64,000 bases of DNA, taken from the NCBI GenBank assembly GCA_051531935.1, contig JAOPTR010000008.1:62001-126000 (forward strand), written 5' to 3'. Shown in pieces: positions 52,795 to 62,243 of this stretch. The stretch is from OCS116 sp051531935 (GTDB taxonomy: Bacteria > Pseudomonadota > Alphaproteobacteria > Rhizobiales > OSC116). The translations under genes and the position numbers were made by a program. Positions within the stretch are counted from its first letter, which is position 1, and each line of letters opens with the position of its first letter. The notes below the pieces were generated by a model, which was not told the origin of the DNA, did not search any database, and was given only the letters and a program-made list of their open reading frames with translations.

Positions 52795-52842
52795 GTCAAT
52801 TCATGAAAAATAATTATATGTCATGAAAATTGACTATTTTTT
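52795..52842 (+). terminator. Likely terminator after the Fic gene
   Basis: GTCAATT with CATGA (52795-52806) pairs imperfectly with TCATGA and AATTGAC (52821-52834), and CTATTTTTTT follows at once. A smaller 7-bp hairpin, TTGATAG and CTATCAA, spans the Fic stop at 52761-52779. Confidence 0.65.
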
Positions 52843-52893
52843 TGTAGTTTTGTGAAAAACGCTTATTTTTACCTTCAAAATGGCGCATTCAGC

Positions 52894-53058
52894 TCAAAAA
52901 TGCGTTTCATAAGAATACACGGTGCGGCACGAAAGCGGGACACGACCAATAGCGCGGTTCTGAACACCTTCCAGAATTTCGATCAGCATAATTACCTCGG
53001 CAGATTCAAACATACTCTCCACCCCAAGGGCATCAATCTCATTAACTTTCTTTTTCAT
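52894..53058 (-). CDS. Small protein overlapping the end of hsdM (unrecognised)
   Basis: This 54-residue frame begins MKKKVNEIDALGVESMFES and continues AEVIMLIEILEGVQN. Its ATG lies inside the last codons of hsdM (17-base overlap), like the other coupled starts in this operon. I do not recognise it. The helical, acidic first half looks protein-like, but the last 18 residues look like chance read-through. It may be a remnant of a larger gene or a small regulator of the restriction operon. Confidence 0.4.
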   Translation of the reverse strand: MKKKVNEIDALGVESMFESAEVIMLIEILEGVQNRAIGRVPLSCRTVYSYETHF

Positions 53059-54685
53059 GATCAGGCAACAACGGCAATTTAAGGGCACGCAAGAAGTTGT
53101 TATGCTCACTCGTTACAGCTATGATTTTATCCTCTAGCTTCACAAGTTCATCGTTTACATCGCTCAGTATGATTTCTTCTTCAGGTTTGGCGGTGCTCAC
53201 ATAGCGGGAGATATTTAAGTTGAAATCATTCTTTTCGATTTCTTCCATCGATACACGCCGCGCATAACGTTTCTCTTCATTACGAAACTGGTATGTTTCT
53301 ACAATTTTCTCAATATCGTTTGGCTCACCATTTTTTCCTTCTCGTAATCTATTTTGACGTTTGCCTTTTTCAAAATGTTCACTAGCATTAATAAACAATA
53401 CATCATCGAACTTCTTGCACTTTTTCAATATCAAAATACACACAGGAATCCCTGTTGAGAAAAATAGGTTTGCAGGCAATCCAATCACCGTATCTATATT
53501 GTGATCTTTTAACAGCTTGGTACGAATACGCGCTTCAGCACCACCACGGAACAAAACGCCGTGCGGCAAGATAATAGCCATAGTGCCCTCATCACCCAAA
53601 AAGTGAAATCCGTGCAATAAAAAGGCAAAGTCGGCTGCGGATTTAGGTGCAAGACCATAACTTTTAAAACGGAAATCCTCACCCAAGGCTTCAGTTGGAT
53701 CCCAGCGCAAACTGAATGGAGGGTTTGCCACAACGGCATCCACCTCCAGTTTTTTCGAGGGGTTCATTTCATTGAGTAATTCCCAATCATTAAGCAATGA
53801 ATCTCCATGATGAATTTCGAATTCAGAATCCTTTACGCCATGCAGCAGCATGTTCATGCGTGCAAGGTTATAGGTAGTGATATTTTTTTCCTGTCCATAG
53901 ATTTTACCAACTCCATGTTGCCCGAGCTTATTACGCACGTTCAATAGAAGAGAGCCAGAACCACAAGCAAAGTCCAACACTTTATTGAGCTTTTTCTTCT
54001 TACCTGTTGCAGGGTCTTGACTATCAAGGGTGACAATTTCTGAAAGAATTGTCGACAGTTGTTGCGGGGTATAAAATTCACCTGCTTTTTTGCCAGAACC
54101 AGCCGCAAACTGTCCAATCAAATATTCATAAGCATCACCGAGCACGTCACTCTCGCTAGAGAAACCAGTTATACCTTCAGCGATCTTAGTAATGATTGTG
54201 CAAAGTTTGGCATTGCGGGCGCTATAGTTTTTACCAAGCTTGTCAGAATCCAAATTAATTTCAGAGAACAATCCTTGAAAGCTATTCTCAAAGGATTTAT
54301 TTTCAATATATTTAAAACCTTGCTGCAAGGTTTTCAGTAAATCTTCGTTTTGGGTTCTGGCTAACTCTGCAATGCTGCTCCAGAGATGGCTTGGCTCAAT
54401 CACATAGTGCACTTTACGGCGCATCTGTTTTTCAAACGCGGGAATATCCTCAGCATTGTTGTCATACCACAATGTTAATGGTGCGCGTTTGTCACCGTCT
54501 TTAGGTTTAGGATAATCTGAGCCCAATTCTTTTTTGGAAGAGGCCTCATAGTTATCAGACAGATAACGCAGAAACAAAAACGACAACATATAATCGCGAA
54601 AATCATCGGCATTCATCGCACCGCGTAACTCATCGGCTATGCCCCAGAGTGTGCTCCCTAATTTATTTAAGTCTTGTTCAGTCAT
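53042..54685 (-). CDS. hsdM: Type I restriction-modification methylase subunit HsdM
   Basis: The 547-residue N6-adenine methylase has an N-terminal helical domain (MTEQDLNKLGSTLWGIADEL) and a methylase fold. The SAM-binding motif DFACGSGSLLLN is at 238-249, and the catalytic NPPF at 321-324. The GEFYTPQQLSTI segment before them is typical of HsdM. With HsdS it methylates the recognition site, and with HsdR it forms the nuclease. Its start overlaps the prrC stop by 4 bases (ATGA). It is the last large gene of the operon. Confidence 0.97.
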   Translation of the reverse strand: MTEQDLNKLGSTLWGIADELRGAMNADDFRDYMLSFLFLRYLSDNYEASSKKELGSDYPKPKDGDKRAPLTLWYDNNAEDIPAFEKQMRRKVHYVIEPSHLWSSIAELARTQNEDLLKTLQQGFKYIENKSFENSFQGLFSEINLDSDKLGKNYSARNAKLCTIITKIAEGITGFSSESDVLGDAYEYLIGQFAAGSGKKAGEFYTPQQLSTILSEIVTLDSQDPATGKKKKLNKVLDFACGSGSLLLNVRNKLGQHGVGKIYGQEKNITTYNLARMNMLLHGVKDSEFEIHHGDSLLNDWELLNEMNPSKKLEVDAVVANPPFSLRWDPTEALGEDFRFKSYGLAPKSAADFAFLLHGFHFLGDEGTMAIILPHGVLFRGGAEARIRTKLLKDHNIDTVIGLPANLFFSTGIPVCILILKKCKKFDDVLFINASEHFEKGKRQNRLREGKNGEPNDIEKIVETYQFRNEEKRYARRVSMEEIEKNDFNLNISRYVSTAKPEEEIILSDVNDELVKLEDKIIAVTSEHNNFLRALKLPLLPDHEKES

Positions 54686-55869
54686 CGTTGGGTAGCCTCT
54701 TCTGGTGTTTGTTCTATTTGTTCTGGGAATAATTGTGAATTAAAACTGTATTCATCCATAAATGCACTCAGAACCATTTTAAAATATCTCTTATTTTCTG
54801 GCATCATTTCCAAGGGTTCCATCATTGAATACCCATCATGATTTAAGAGTTGAACGATCCTATTGAGAAGCGTTCCTTCCTCATCATCCTCATCTATTTT
54901 CAGAAAGTGCCCCATATCAGCATAGCCATGAAAGGTTGCAGTCTTTTCCATTAGGCTCCGCAGGATCCCAAAATGATATGTATATACTTTGTCAGTATCC
55001 AATGATGTCTTCAGCATTTTTAACATGGCGACATGATAAAAGCGTGCTTTGTCACCATGCATTTTTTCTAAATAATATTCGCCTGAATCTTCATTACTTC
55101 CCAGAAAAAGCCTATCTGCTTTCTTTAATCCATTACACATTACATTAAAAAACAATGTATGATGCGATGACAAAATTGTCCTGATTCCTGAATTGGAAAT
55201 TTTAAGCATTTGGGACAAGTGATGTGCAACAGCGATAGCATTATTGTCATCAAGGGATGAAATGGGGTCATCAATGTAAATGTATTTCACCCATTCATAG
55301 GGCGAGCCTTCTTCTTTATCCAATACAAGTTGAAGGATAGCCAGAAAGAAACACCAAATAAATATATTTTCTTCGCCTCTGGAAACTTTGATATTTTCCA
55401 CCTTGGTATCTACTTCGATTGGTTCTTCCGCTTCAGTTTCGCTGCCAGCTGGAGGTTTAATTACATCTCGTTCAAAAGATACGTAGGTTATTTTGCGCCC
55501 ATCTTCCAAAACCCTATCTAAAATCCTGAAATCAAAATCAGCATAGCGGCTTAAGAAACGTCGAATCCGCGTGTCCATTTCTAACTGTTCTATAGCATCA
55601 AAAAAACTTGAATCACCATTAAGCTGGAGCTCCCTAACTTCATCTCCATCCAGATCATTATCCCAGATAAAAAGATCTTCAGTGAATGCATTAAAATAGA
55701 GGGTATCCTTTTCACCCCCATCTTTGCCGAGTTCCTTAAACGTCATAGAAAGCCGTGTTTTTCCCGTACCATTATATGCAAAGAGCAAAGTTACTTTCTT
55801 TTCACGTTCTTCACGTAAATGAATAGCTATATCTTTCAAGGTAGAAAAAGTTTGCTGTGTATCAGCCAT
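54682..55869 (-). CDS. prrC: PrrC-type anticodon nuclease
   Basis: In this 395-residue protein the ATPase half has FAYNGTGKTRLS at 30-41 (P-loop), NAFTEDLFIWDNDLDG at 60-75, the signature-like SRGEENIFIW at 163-172 and YIYIDDPISSLDD at 196-208 (Walker B). The nuclease half shows the PrrC triad pattern: Arg304 and Glu308 in LRSLMEKTATFHGY and His344 in LLNHDGYSM. E. coli PrrC is 396 residues and cuts tRNA-Lys at the wobble base when a phage disables its host restriction enzyme. The gene lies between hsdS and hsdM, overlapping both. Confidence 0.9.
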   Translation of the reverse strand: MADTQQTFSTLKDIAIHLREEREKKVTLLFAYNGTGKTRLSMTFKELGKDGGEKDTLYFNAFTEDLFIWDNDLDGDEVRELQLNGDSSFFDAIEQLEMDTRIRRFLSRYADFDFRILDRVLEDGRKITYVSFERDVIKPPAGSETEAEEPIEVDTKVENIKVSRGEENIFIWCFFLAILQLVLDKEEGSPYEWVKYIYIDDPISSLDDNNAIAVAHHLSQMLKISNSGIRTILSSHHTLFFNVMCNGLKKADRLFLGSNEDSGEYYLEKMHGDKARFYHVAMLKMLKTSLDTDKVYTYHFGILRSLMEKTATFHGYADMGHFLKIDEDDEEGTLLNRIVQLLNHDGYSMMEPLEMMPENKRYFKMVLSAFMDEYSFNSQLFPEQIEQTPEEATQR

Positions 55870-57088
55870 GTTCCACCTTATCGGCTGAGGGGAAAAGTTG
55901 TTGCATCAAGCCTTTTTTATGAGCTTTCAAGAATTTTATTTTTTGTGCTTGTACGGTGATCAACTCATCAACGGCAGAAAAGCAATCGGCTATTTTTTGC
56001 TGTTCTTCTTTATTATCTGGCAAGCGTATTAAAAAATCATTCAGGTCAGCAGTATCTAGCTTTCCAGCACCAATTCCAGTTTTAGTAACTGCGCCAAGTA
56101 ACCTCGTTTCACAAGAAATTAGCAGCTGAAGCAGAAAGATTTCGAGCATGTCAATTTTAAGTTTTAGTGCCTTCACATCTTGATTAAAAGCTACATCAAG
56201 CACTGCTATACCAATAGGAATTCTCTTATGTAACATACTTCCGCGAACCAATAACAACACCGTACCTCTTGGGGCTATTCGAGCGCCCTGATCGACAGCT
56301 AATTTTGTAATATTATGATCAGAACCGTCGATGCATGTACTGTGCATTGAAGAAGCGCTAATCCAAGGAATATCCCCGTCCCAAAATTCTGCCCTTCCTT
56401 TTGATGGTGTACCCCCTGATGCAAAATCTGTGATTTCACCAAATTTCTTTTCAACCCAATCCCCAGTATCACGAAATTCAGGGAAGCGACGTTTGGGGGC
56501 GGTTTCGCCTTCGGCTGGGAAAAGCTGCTGCATCAGACCTTTTTTATGAGCCTTCAGTGCTTCGTATTTTTTGGTATGAGCGATTATCAATTTATCAAGA
56601 GAAGATAAACAATCGGCAATTTTTTGTTGTTCGCCAGTTTCTTTTGACGGGAAGAATATCTGCTTCTCTTTGAGAGCAGAATAATGTCTTTTATAACTAT
56701 CCGTAGTAAGTGGCACGAATTGTAAAAATTGAAATAAATAAAGAGATTCCAATGGCTCTTTTGTATCTAAAACTTTGATTCCATCAGCACCTTGTGCAAA
56801 CGGCTCCGTAGCAAATTTTAGAACACAAGTATGATCACCAAATATAATCAGCGGTAAGGGTTCATATATCACGGCTTCATTATTATTGGTCCATCCACAA
56901 ATATCTTTTTGAGATTGATCAATTACAGGAAATTGACCTTCGTTCAAATACTGGCCAGAAGGTATTTTTATAGGTGGAGTTACTGTTAATACTAACTTTC
57001 CTAATGGCTCATTACTCCACGCCCCATCCTCCTGAAATTCAGGGAAGCGCAATTCAGGAACTAGCAGCTTTTTTTGGGGGTCACTCAT
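55862..57088 (-). CDS. hsdS: Type I restriction specificity subunit HsdS
   Basis: The 408-residue protein has two target-recognition domains separated by repeated helical spacers. Each half ends in a copy of LKAHKKGLMQQLFP (near residues 183 and 389), and each begins with a related PELRFPEFQEDGAWS or RRFPEFRDTGDWVEK. The TRDs differ, as expected for the two halves of a bipartite target. Its start overlaps the hsdR stop by 8 bases and its stop overlaps prrC by 8 bases. The recognised sequence cannot be read from the protein. Confidence 0.95.
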   Translation of the reverse strand: MSDPQKKLLVPELRFPEFQEDGAWSNEPLGKLVLTVTPPIKIPSGQYLNEGQFPVIDQSQKDICGWTNNNEAVIYEPLPLIIFGDHTCVLKFATEPFAQGADGIKVLDTKEPLESLYLFQFLQFVPLTTDSYKRHYSALKEKQIFFPSKETGEQQKIADCLSSLDKLIIAHTKKYEALKAHKKGLMQQLFPAEGETAPKRRFPEFRDTGDWVEKKFGEITDFASGGTPSKGRAEFWDGDIPWISASSMHSTCIDGSDHNITKLAVDQGARIAPRGTVLLLVRGSMLHKRIPIGIAVLDVAFNQDVKALKLKIDMLEIFLLQLLISCETRLLGAVTKTGIGAGKLDTADLNDFLIRLPDNKEEQQKIADCFSAVDELITVQAQKIKFLKAHKKGLMQQLFPSADKVEHG

Positions 57089-60080
57089 AGGCCGCTAACC
57101 CCGATATTTCACGCCCAACGGCGAGTTTATGGAGTAATGGCACTAGCCCTTCCATCAGTGCTAGCTCTGCCTTGGTGCGGGCTTTCCATCCTAGGTCAAG
57201 TGGTTCCATCAAGTCGCTAAGCTGTTCACCGTCGAATATCATGCGATCCATAACTCCATCAACAAGGGCTTGCAGGGCTTTAATAGTAAGGCCATGCTTC
57301 TCAGCCAAAGCATTTAATTCTTTAGCCGATTTCTCAGCCTTAAATTCTTCATATCCTTGACGTATGGATTTTTCATTCAAAGTCTCACCCGCAGGTAAAC
57401 TACTGATATAATCCACAATATCATCCCGCTCATCCATCAGGTTGGCGCTGGAACTAATCAAGTCAATCAACTGCTGGCGAGTCATTTCCTGCTTGCTAGG
57501 CTTGTCATCAGTGGATCTGGCAATCAATCCCATAATATAGTCATAATCAATTAAACTGGATGAAAAAAGCACCAGCTCAAAATCCAATTGCTCTACAGGA
57601 TTATCAGCGTCACCTTTTCCTTGTTGCGCTTTAAGACGCTTAGCCGTTTCTAGATACTGGCTTTTGAAGCCACGCAGTTTTTCTTCTGACAGCTTTCCTT
57701 CAACACTATTTTCTTGCTCATCACTGAGGTCTGTATATTGATCCAACTGAGTCTTTAGCCGCTGTATTTCCTTAAAGTGGTTGATAAATTCACCTCGTGC
57801 AGCATCGCCTTTCAGGTTGTTCACCTCCTCTGGCGTGCAAGCTAGCCCCTGAGACCCCATGAATTTCTCTAGATTGCTAATGGCACCATCTAGTTTTTGA
57901 ATGACCTTAGGTGCGGGATCGACAAGCCATATTTCCTTGGCATATTCTTTATTAGCGCCTGAGAATAAAGCGATTGCTTCGTTAACAGCTTGCTCCTGAT
58001 AACGGAAATCGAGAATTTTACCATGAGGCTTAGTATCATTCAGTACGCGGTTAGTACGAGAGAAGGCTTGAATAAGCCCGTGATACTTTAAATTTTTATC
58101 TACATATAGGGTATTCAAGTATTTTGAATCAAAACCCGTTAACAACATATCTACGACGATCACAATATCGATTTTATTTTTACTCGGGTAATCTTTGTTG
58201 CTGTATTTTTGGTCTTTTATGCGCCTTTGCACATCCTGATAGTATAGGTCAAACTCAGTTATTTTATGATTAGTGCCATACTGATCATTATAATCGGCAA
58301 TAATAGCCTTCAGCGCTTCTTTTTTCTTTTCAGGGTCTTGCTTGTTATCTTCTTTTTCCTGAGCAAGATCTTCCTGAAGCTGCTGCACATCCTTATTGCC
58401 CTCAGCAGGCGGAGAAAAAACACAGGAAATATTCAAGGGAATGAAGCTGTCATCTTCCTGACCACGTTCTATCTGTATGCTTTTAAACAGTTCATAATAT
58501 TCAATGGCATGATTAATGGATGATGTGGCCAGCACCGCGTTAAAGCGCCTCTGACTGGTGACAGCATCGTGCTTGTCGAGGATTTCATTTACCACCGCTT
58601 CAGGTGCTGGTGCTTTTGGCTTGGATTTTCTTTTTTTATCGTCTTTTGGCTTTTCACCAAAATAATCAATATGAAAGCGCAGTACATTGCGGTCATCAAT
58701 AGCATTGGTAATTGTGTAAGTAGGTAGTTCGTTTTGAAAAATATCTTTAGTGGTTTTGTACGATGCTTGTGTACCATCAATTTGTTTATAGGTTGCATTT
58801 TCTTTAAAGATTGGCGTGCCCGTAAAGCCAAACAACTGGGCATTAGGGAAGAAAGATTTAATGGCTTGATGGTTGTCACCAAACTGGGAGCGATGGCACT
58901 CATCAAAAATAAACACAATGCGCTGGTTGCGTAATGGTTCTAATCGTTCTTTGTATGAGAGCTTGCCTTTTTGCTTGTTGGCCTGATTGCGCTTGCTTGT
59001 TTCATCTAATGCGAGCCCGAGCTTTTGAATTGTGGTGACAATAACCTTGTCAGCATAATCGTCAGACAGCATACGCCTTACAAGCGCTTCAGTGTTGGTG
59101 TTTTCTTCGACACATCCTTCTTGGAATTTATTGAATTCTTCGCGGGTTTGGCGATCAAGGTCTTTACGATCCACGACAAACAGACATTTATCAATATCTG
59201 GGTTATCCTTAAGCAGTGTTGCGGCTTTAAAGGAAGTGAGAGTTTTACCGCTGCCTGTCGTGTGCCAAATGTAACCATTACCACGGTTTTCATGGATGCT
59301 ATCGACAATTGCCTTTACCGCATAGACTTGGTACGGGCGCATAATCATCATTTTTTGTTCGCTGGCCACCAAAACCATATAGCGACTGATCAACTGCCCA
59401 AGCGTGCACTTGGCAAGTAGATTGTCGGCAAAATCATCCAAGTGGCTTATCTTATTATTATCTTCGTCCGCAAGTTGGTAAACTGGCAAAAACTGCTCAT
59501 CAGCATCAAAGTTGAAATGCTGGTTTTGATTGTTAGCGAAATAGCGGGTATTTGTACGATTGCTAACAATAAATAACTGCATAAAGCATAGCAGCGTATT
59601 GGCGTAGCCATTACCAGCATCATTTTTATAGTCAACAATTTGTTGCATGGCGCGGCGCGGACTCACATCAAGCGTTTTAAGCTCAATTTGCACCACAGGC
59701 ACACCGTTAATGAGTAAAATTACATCATAACGGTGATGGCTATTGTCAGTGTTAATGCGAAGCTGATTAATGACTTCAAATTCATTTTTGCACCAATCCT
59801 TAATGTTGACCAGTGTGTATTGAAGTGGGGTGCCGTCTTCACGGTGAAAGGTGTTGCGCTCGCGGAGAGTTTTGGCGGCGGCGAAAACATCAGGATTTAC
59901 GATCTCATCACGCAAACGGGCGAATTCTGAATCAGTAAGATTAACGCGATTAAGCGCCTCAAACTTTGAACGGAAATTTTGCTCTAAACTAGACTTATCG
60001 CGAATATCTGGGCGATAGGCATATTTAAGGTCGACAAGCTTGTTGATCAGGTCTTGTTCGATTTTTTGTTCTTTCATCAA
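57081..60080 (-). CDS. hsdR: Type I restriction endonuclease subunit HsdR
   Basis: The 999-residue motor and nuclease subunit has its nuclease site near the N terminus (Asp119 in RYDVILLINGVPV and Glu133-x-Lys135 in VVQIELKTLD). A helicase follows with motif I HTTGSGKT at 273-280, motif II DECH at 393-396 and later FSRTNRVLND. It translocates and cuts unmethylated DNA far from the site. The first gene of the operon, it starts at 60080 (or the next ATG). Gene order R-S-C-M differs from the E. coli prr order M-S-C-R. Confidence 0.97.
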   Translation of the reverse strand: MMKEQKIEQDLINKLVDLKYAYRPDIRDKSSLEQNFRSKFEALNRVNLTDSEFARLRDEIVNPDVFAAAKTLRERNTFHREDGTPLQYTLVNIKDWCKNEFEVINQLRINTDNSHHRYDVILLINGVPVVQIELKTLDVSPRRAMQQIVDYKNDAGNGYANTLLCFMQLFIVSNRTNTRYFANNQNQHFNFDADEQFLPVYQLADEDNNKISHLDDFADNLLAKCTLGQLISRYMVLVASEQKMMIMRPYQVYAVKAIVDSIHENRGNGYIWHTTGSGKTLTSFKAATLLKDNPDIDKCLFVVDRKDLDRQTREEFNKFQEGCVEENTNTEALVRRMLSDDYADKVIVTTIQKLGLALDETSKRNQANKQKGKLSYKERLEPLRNQRIVFIFDECHRSQFGDNHQAIKSFFPNAQLFGFTGTPIFKENATYKQIDGTQASYKTTKDIFQNELPTYTITNAIDDRNVLRFHIDYFGEKPKDDKKRKSKPKAPAPEAVVNEILDKHDAVTSQRRFNAVLATSSINHAIEYYELFKSIQIERGQEDDSFIPLNISCVFSPPAEGNKDVQQLQEDLAQEKEDNKQDPEKKKEALKAIIADYNDQYGTNHKITEFDLYYQDVQRRIKDQKYSNKDYPSKNKIDIVIVVDMLLTGFDSKYLNTLYVDKNLKYHGLIQAFSRTNRVLNDTKPHGKILDFRYQEQAVNEAIALFSGANKEYAKEIWLVDPAPKVIQKLDGAISNLEKFMGSQGLACTPEEVNNLKGDAARGEFINHFKEIQRLKTQLDQYTDLSDEQENSVEGKLSEEKLRGFKSQYLETAKRLKAQQGKGDADNPVEQLDFELVLFSSSLIDYDYIMGLIARSTDDKPSKQEMTRQQLIDLISSSANLMDERDDIVDYISSLPAGETLNEKSIRQGYEEFKAEKSAKELNALAEKHGLTIKALQALVDGVMDRMIFDGEQLSDLMEPLDLGWKARTKAELALMEGLVPLLHKLAVGREISGLAAYE

Positions 60081-60235
60081 CCACCTACACTCTCAATCAA
60101 CTTACAAACCATGTTTAATCATTCTTCAACGATTTTCTTGAGGTGTAGCACATCTACATCACAACACCCAATATTATAGTGGCTCATCAGTTAAGCAAGC
60201 GGTAGTTCATATTTTTTAAGCAGTACTCAATTTAA

Positions 60236-61264
60236 CTAAGACCAAACACTTACGGAATGTGCATCATAAAAATAATAATCTTTTCGCTGACCATCAGGCG
60301 TTTCTGCCCATGCAGTTACCTTTTGAATAATTATTTGGTTGCCTAGGCTTCCCATATCACCAAACAAACTAATAAACACTTTTTTAACAGCAGTGTTTTT
60401 TTCATTTAAATAATCAAAAATATGATCATCTTCATCTCGAATAGAATGGCCAAAAATAAAAAGATTGCCCCCAATACTTTTTATGCTAGAAAATGCCCTC
60501 GCCAAGTACGCATTTTTCTTGATGCGCGATAATTTATGATCGGTTGTCCCTTCTGATATAAAAACTGGAAATTTATCATTACTAACTGCATTACGCACCT
60601 GTTCTGAAAGCCTTTCGCCTGTATTATTATATGAAAGTTTCTCTATGTCAGCGCCATCACTAAAAATATGCATTGCACCGTGTAAATAATATAGATTTTG
60701 TTTTCGTTCTCGACCAATTTCCCAAAACACAGATAGATCAACCTCTATGTCTCCATAGCGAAAACCATCATCGCACTCCAACTTTTTTTCTTGATCATCC
60801 TTAAAATGCATATAAACCCAATAGAGCAATAAATCGTAGTTAAATGTATACTTTTTTCCATCAAAATTAGATAAAAACTGGCGGCAACACTCGTACTGCT
60901 CCTCAGTAATTTCATTTGGCGATGAAGGATGAGAGCTACTTATTACTTGAATCAGAGTATTTTTCAGTTCCTCCAAATCTTCATGTAATGCTTCCGAAAT
61001 ATCATCTGAATTTGGGTAATGTTCTACTATTTCGCCAGCTTCGAAAAGTCGACGCATTATAAACTCAAAATCGTTGGTCTCGATTTTCTCAAAGAGCTGC
61101 TTAATGTGCTCAGATTCTATATTTTCCGCTAATGTTCTATAGTTGAAAATATCAGGAAATAAATCCATGCTAAATCCATTACCTAGCATAAGGTGTTTTT
61201 TCTTACCCTGAACACACAGTTCTAAACATTGATTAAAAGTCTTAATCTCTAAATCTATGGTCAT
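60236..61264 (-). CDS. DUF4917 family (SIR2-like) protein
   Basis: This 342-residue protein has the DUF4917 pattern: KKHLMLGNGFSMDLFP near the start, KKYTFNYDLLLYW near residue 143, YYLHGAMHIFSDG near 198 and LFIFGHSIRDEDDHIF near 280. These four blocks correspond to the SIR2 fold motifs (nucleotide-binding GxGFS, TxNYD, LHG and GxS). SIR2-like proteins in defence islands often destroy NAD+ when a phage attacks. Whether this one is a nuclease, NADase or other enzyme is not known. It is upstream of hsdR on the same strand, with a 155-base gap. Confidence 0.78.
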   Translation of the reverse strand: MTIDLEIKTFNQCLELCVQGKKKHLMLGNGFSMDLFPDIFNYRTLAENIESEHIKQLFEKIETNDFEFIMRRLFEAGEIVEHYPNSDDISEALHEDLEELKNTLIQVISSSHPSSPNEITEEQYECCRQFLSNFDGKKYTFNYDLLLYWVYMHFKDDQEKKLECDDGFRYGDIEVDLSVFWEIGRERKQNLYYLHGAMHIFSDGADIEKLSYNNTGERLSEQVRNAVSNDKFPVFISEGTTDHKLSRIKKNAYLARAFSSIKSIGGNLFIFGHSIRDEDDHIFDYLNEKNTAVKKVFISLFGDMGSLGNQIIIQKVTAWAETPDGQRKDYYFYDAHSVSVWS

Positions 61265-61414
61265 ATATGATGCCTTTCCATCACTTGCGAGATTAGAGGC
61301 AAATGTCCATTACAACAAGTAGATTATAATAATCAAACCGATCTCGCGCATCAGTGAAAGTTAATATATGCGTGGATTTTGATTAATATAGCCATAAAAC
61401 AAGCAATGTGTTTA

Positions 61415-61876
61415 CATGGTTCGGGCAGGTGGAGAGGTAATTCTCCAAGCCCTGCTCATGGGTTCTAAGGGGCAGCGATGCGCTCATTAGTCTGCGGGTT
61501 TGGGGAAAGAGATATTTCCCCAACCTCAATGGCATTGTCCCTGTGAAACAGTCATGGGGTATTTAGGGGTAGCAGGAACGCTCCCTTAAATGGTGATACA
61601 ACGGCCAAACGTTGTGATGGGGATGGGAAGGTTAAATACCTGAAACCCACCCCACGCCAGAGGGATGCAACGGGAGAGCGCCAGCGTCTCCCTTGTCAAG
61701 ATCGTGTTGTACTACAACACACATCTTGCGGAGCGCGTTATACAGAATTACTGCTCTTCCGAATGGCACGGTGAAAGGGTCATGAACCAAACTATGTGTC
61801 GCTTCTGCGATGAACTGAGGCTGCGGTTTCCGTATCATATTTACCTTCGAATGCTAAAGAAACCAATTTTTTTTAA
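61415..61876 (+). ncRNA. Long structured RNA, HEARO/omega-RNA-like candidate
   Basis: About 460 bases, GC-richer than the surroundings, fold into a series of stems. Examples are GGGCAGG with CCTGCTC, GGAGA with TCTCC, TGGGGAAA with TTTCCCCA (61501-61521), ACAACG with CGTTGT (61599-61616), GGGAGA with TCTCCC, and CAAGAT/GTGTTGT with ACAACAC/ATCTTG. A GGTTTC...GAAACC stem followed by eight T (61869-61876) ends it. The opening GGTTCGGGCAGG and the GCAGCGATGCGC motif recall HEARO (IscB omega-RNA), but no iscB gene is present. That identity is a guess from memory. Confidence 0.5.
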
Positions 61877-61929
61877 ATAGCACTGAATAATGCCTTGATT
61901 TAAACTTTGAATTATAAAGGAAAATTATT

Positions 61930-62154
61930 ATAGCTAATCAACAATTAGCAACTGTAAGCACACCTGTATCCGTTTTGGTGGAACAAATTAATTCTGGAGA
62001 TTTGGCTCTACCTGATTTACAGCGCCCTTTCGTATGGAAACGATCCGCTATTCGCGATTTATTAGATTCTCTGTGTCGCGGACCTGTTTGCTTCTTTGAG
62101 GGAAGAAAGGGGGCAATAATCACCCATTCATTATCACTACAATCGCTTGCATAA
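61930..62154 (+). pseudogene. DUF262 (GmrSD-type) gene, 5' fragment without start codon
   Basis: A 74-codon frame reads ANQQLATVSTPVSVLVEQIN, then SGDLALPDLQRPFVWKRS, the N terminus of DUF262 proteins such as GmrS. In this family it would start MANQQ, but here the first codon is ATA instead of ATG. After LLDSL the frame leaves the family and stops. The full gene would code for 500 or more residues. The missing start and loss of the 3' part make it a dead defence gene. Confidence 0.75.
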
Positions 62155-62243
62155 CTACCTGTTTTACGTTCATAATCCTTACGGGTGATATACTATTTTA
62201 AAAAAAACTTCTTTACACTACTTAAACGCAAGGGCTTCTAATC

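Noticed and set aside
61665..61880. A 71-codon frame in the structured RNA region
   Set aside because: No family resemblance and the region is explained better by RNA stems and a terminator.
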